Assembly: GCA_000310025.1 (NCBI GenBank)
Contig: FN649743.1
Coordinates: 2,782,604 to 2,814,993 of the forward strand
Length of the DNA stretch: 32,390 bases
Reading direction: 5' to 3'
Source of the DNA: Ectocarpus siliculosus
Lineage: Eukaryota > Sar > Phaeophyceae > Ectocarpales > Ectocarpaceae
This document shows, one piece after another, positions 30,846 through 32,390 of the stretch. Below the pieces are notes generated by a model, which was not told where the DNA came from, did not search any database, and saw only the letters and a program-made list of their open reading frames with translations. The position numbers were made by a program, and so were the translations under genes. Each line of letters starts with the position of its first letter. Within the stretch, counting starts at the first letter, position 1.

Positions 30846-32377
30846 TTTTTCTATAGCGTTTTTCTCCACAACCAGGGAGGTATCACCTCCGAAAAGGGTG
30901 GTTTTGGAAACAGGTGTTGGAAAGGGAAATAGACACAAGTGGGTATACCCACGCCATTCTCGAAAATCCGGCGCGCGCGCACTCCATAGGCGACCCCCAA
31001 AACGACTCAAAACCCCATTCTGACACCTGGGCGACACAGCCAGGGACCATACACAGCACGGGCATCGATTTATTCCCACTTTTAGGCACACCTTTGGCCC
31101 TAATACCGCCGACGCGCGCAAGGCCTCACCAGAGTGCCCACTTATGTCCGACATCGCGGTGGGTATACCCACCGGCGTCAACTAATTTTTTCATGTACCC
31201 ACTTGTGTCTGTATTTTGACCCACTTTTGTCCAAATTGCACCCACTTTTGTCCACTTACGGACGGCGGAAATCGAGCGGAAATCGACCTCCACGTCACCG
31301 CACGGCAGAACATCGAATGGCCTCGGAACGTCTCAGAACCTCCCAAAACCGTATCCATGGCATCTTTCCTATCCATGGTTGCCAACTGCGAACCGACCAC
31401 GGAGGAACATGTCAAAAACATGCCAGACCCCTCGGTACCGGCACGGGAAGATACTCGCGGCAAGCCCGGCAAGCAGCGCACTATCGGCACGCCACAAATA
31501 AATGCGTGACACACAACGGACAACACAACCAACGGGTCGCGCATACAAAACAAAAAGACGCGCAAACAGCAACAACACACACGCAAAAATACCAACCACC
31601 ACGACGAGTGCACACCGACTCGTCACGGCAGCAGTAGCATGTCGAGGCCCTGCACCGTTGGTTGTGTTGTCCGTTGTGTGTCACGCATTTATTTGTGGCG
31701 TGCCGTTAGTGCGCTGCTTGCCGGGCTTGCCGCGGGTATCTTCCCGTGCCGGTACCGAGGGGTCTGGCATGTTTTTGACATGTTCCTCCGTGGTCGGTCC
31801 GCAGTCGGCAACCATGGATAGGAAAGATGCCATGGATACGGTTTTGGGAGGTTCTGAGACGTTCCGAGGCCATTCGATGTTCTGCCGTGCGGTGACGTGG
31901 AGGTCGATTTCCGCTCGATTTCCGCCGTCCGTAAGTGGACAAAAGTGGGTGCAATTTGGACAAAAGTGGGTCAAAATACAGACACAAGTGGGTACATGAA
32001 AAAATTAGTTGACGCCGGTGGGTATACCCACCGCGATGTCGGACATAAGTGGGCACTCTGGTGAGGCCTTGCGCGCGTCGGCGGTATTAGGGCCAAAGGT
32101 GTGCCTAAAATTGGGAATAAATCGATGCCCGTGCTGTGTATGGTCCCTGGCTGTGTCGCCCAGGTGTCAGAATGGGGTTTTGAGTCGTTTTGGGGGTCGC
32201 CTATGGAGTGCGCGCGCGCTGGATTTTCGAGTACCCACTTTTGTCCGAGAATGGCGTGGGTATACCCACTTGTGTCTATTTCCCTTTTGGAAACATCTCG
32301 TGGAGGGCTTTCCGCAGAGGTATGAGTTGGTGTTCGCACCCTCCTATAATAGTTGTGGAGAAATACGCTATAGAAAA
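30846..32377. mobile_element. Outer inverted-repeat element interrupted by a palindrome
   Basis: The left end TTTTTCTATAGCGTTTTTCT (then CCACAAC) and the right end, reverse complement TTTTTCTATAGCGTATTTCT (then CCACAAC), are a terminal inverted repeat. The sequence between these ends and the palindrome is only about 80 and 90 bases. The right part carries GGAAACATCTCGTGG and GGGCTTTCC, also found inside MITE copies c and d. The element was therefore probably a short MITE of about 180 bp before interruption. Confidence 0.7.
30926..32287. mobile_element. 1.36 kb near-perfect palindrome (foldback-type element)
   Basis: Left arm 30926-31535 and right arm 31655-32287 are reverse complements with only scattered differences, plus one insertion of about 18 bases in the right arm near 32235. 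The centre is 119 bases. Ends read GGGAAATAGACACAAGTGGG. Arms hold the palindrome GTGGGTATACCCAC and several CCCACTTTTGTCC-type repeats. No transposase is recognisable, so it is probably a non-autonomous foldback element or large MITE. Similar TTGGAAA sequences on both outer sides may be a target duplication. Confidence 0.9.
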
Positions 32378-32390
32378 ACAGAGGAGGCCG

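Larger units (their letters stand above)
30553..32390 (+). other. RING gene intron 5, running off the window
   Basis: Starts at the GTGCGC donor and has no visible acceptor with RING-like sequence behind it. It contains about 290 bases of T-rich sequence and then a nested inverted-repeat structure. Confidence 0.7.

Noticed and set aside
31134-32056. Open frames in the palindrome arms as a transposase
   Set aside because: They mirror each other because of the inverted repeat and show no transposase motif.

Overview
The window looks like nuclear DNA of a brown alga (Ectocarpus-like stramenopile). This rests on three things: a gene with tandem EsV-1-7 zinc-finger-like repeats, a family known from brown algae and first named from an Ectocarpus virus gene; many short, phase-consistent exons separated by introns of a few hundred bases to 1.5 kb with GT-AG borders; and GC-rich coding sequence with Ala, Gly and Gln runs. 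Species is inferred from these features only.

Three protein-coding genes can be reconstructed by joining exons on splice borders and reading phase. (A) On the minus strand, about 12762 down to 2618, lies an EsV-1-7 repeat protein with a very long low-complexity tail. Seven consecutive exons (8879 to 2618) join in frame into 889 residues. A probable first exon at 12762-12577 is separated from them by an unresolved 3.7 kb. (B) On the minus strand, 24294 down to 15777, is a complete ten-exon type 1 methionine aminopeptidase of 387 residues. It has its N-terminal C6H2 zinc finger and all five metal ligands. (C) On the plus strand, from about 26755 and running off the right end, is a membrane RING-H2 E3 ubiquitin ligase. 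Five exons are visible, and the last one ends in the middle of the RING domain.

Layout: 1-1860 holds low-complexity sequence and no supported gene; 1863-2159 may be an extra 3' exon of gene A; 2618-12762 is gene A; 12763-15776 is intergenic; 15777-24294 is gene B; 24295-26754 is the space between the divergent genes B and C; 26755-32390 is gene C. The genes have unrelated jobs (developmental or nuclear regulator, N-terminal protein maturation, ubiquitin transfer) and show no operon-like link.

The non-coding part is rich in structure. A MITE-like family with terminal inverted repeats is present in at least four copies, in introns and intergenic DNA of genes B and C. It comes in two variants with different outer ends but a shared inner core. 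A 1.36 kb near-perfect palindrome (arms of about 610 and 633 bp, 119 bp centre) lies in the intron that splits the RING domain, apparently nested in another inverted-repeat element. Genes A and B each carry a tandem duplication spanning a 3' splice site: a 128 bp period in A and a 138 bp period in B, the latter keeping the frame open. No rRNA, tRNA or CRISPR array was recognised by eye; a systematic RNA search was not possible.
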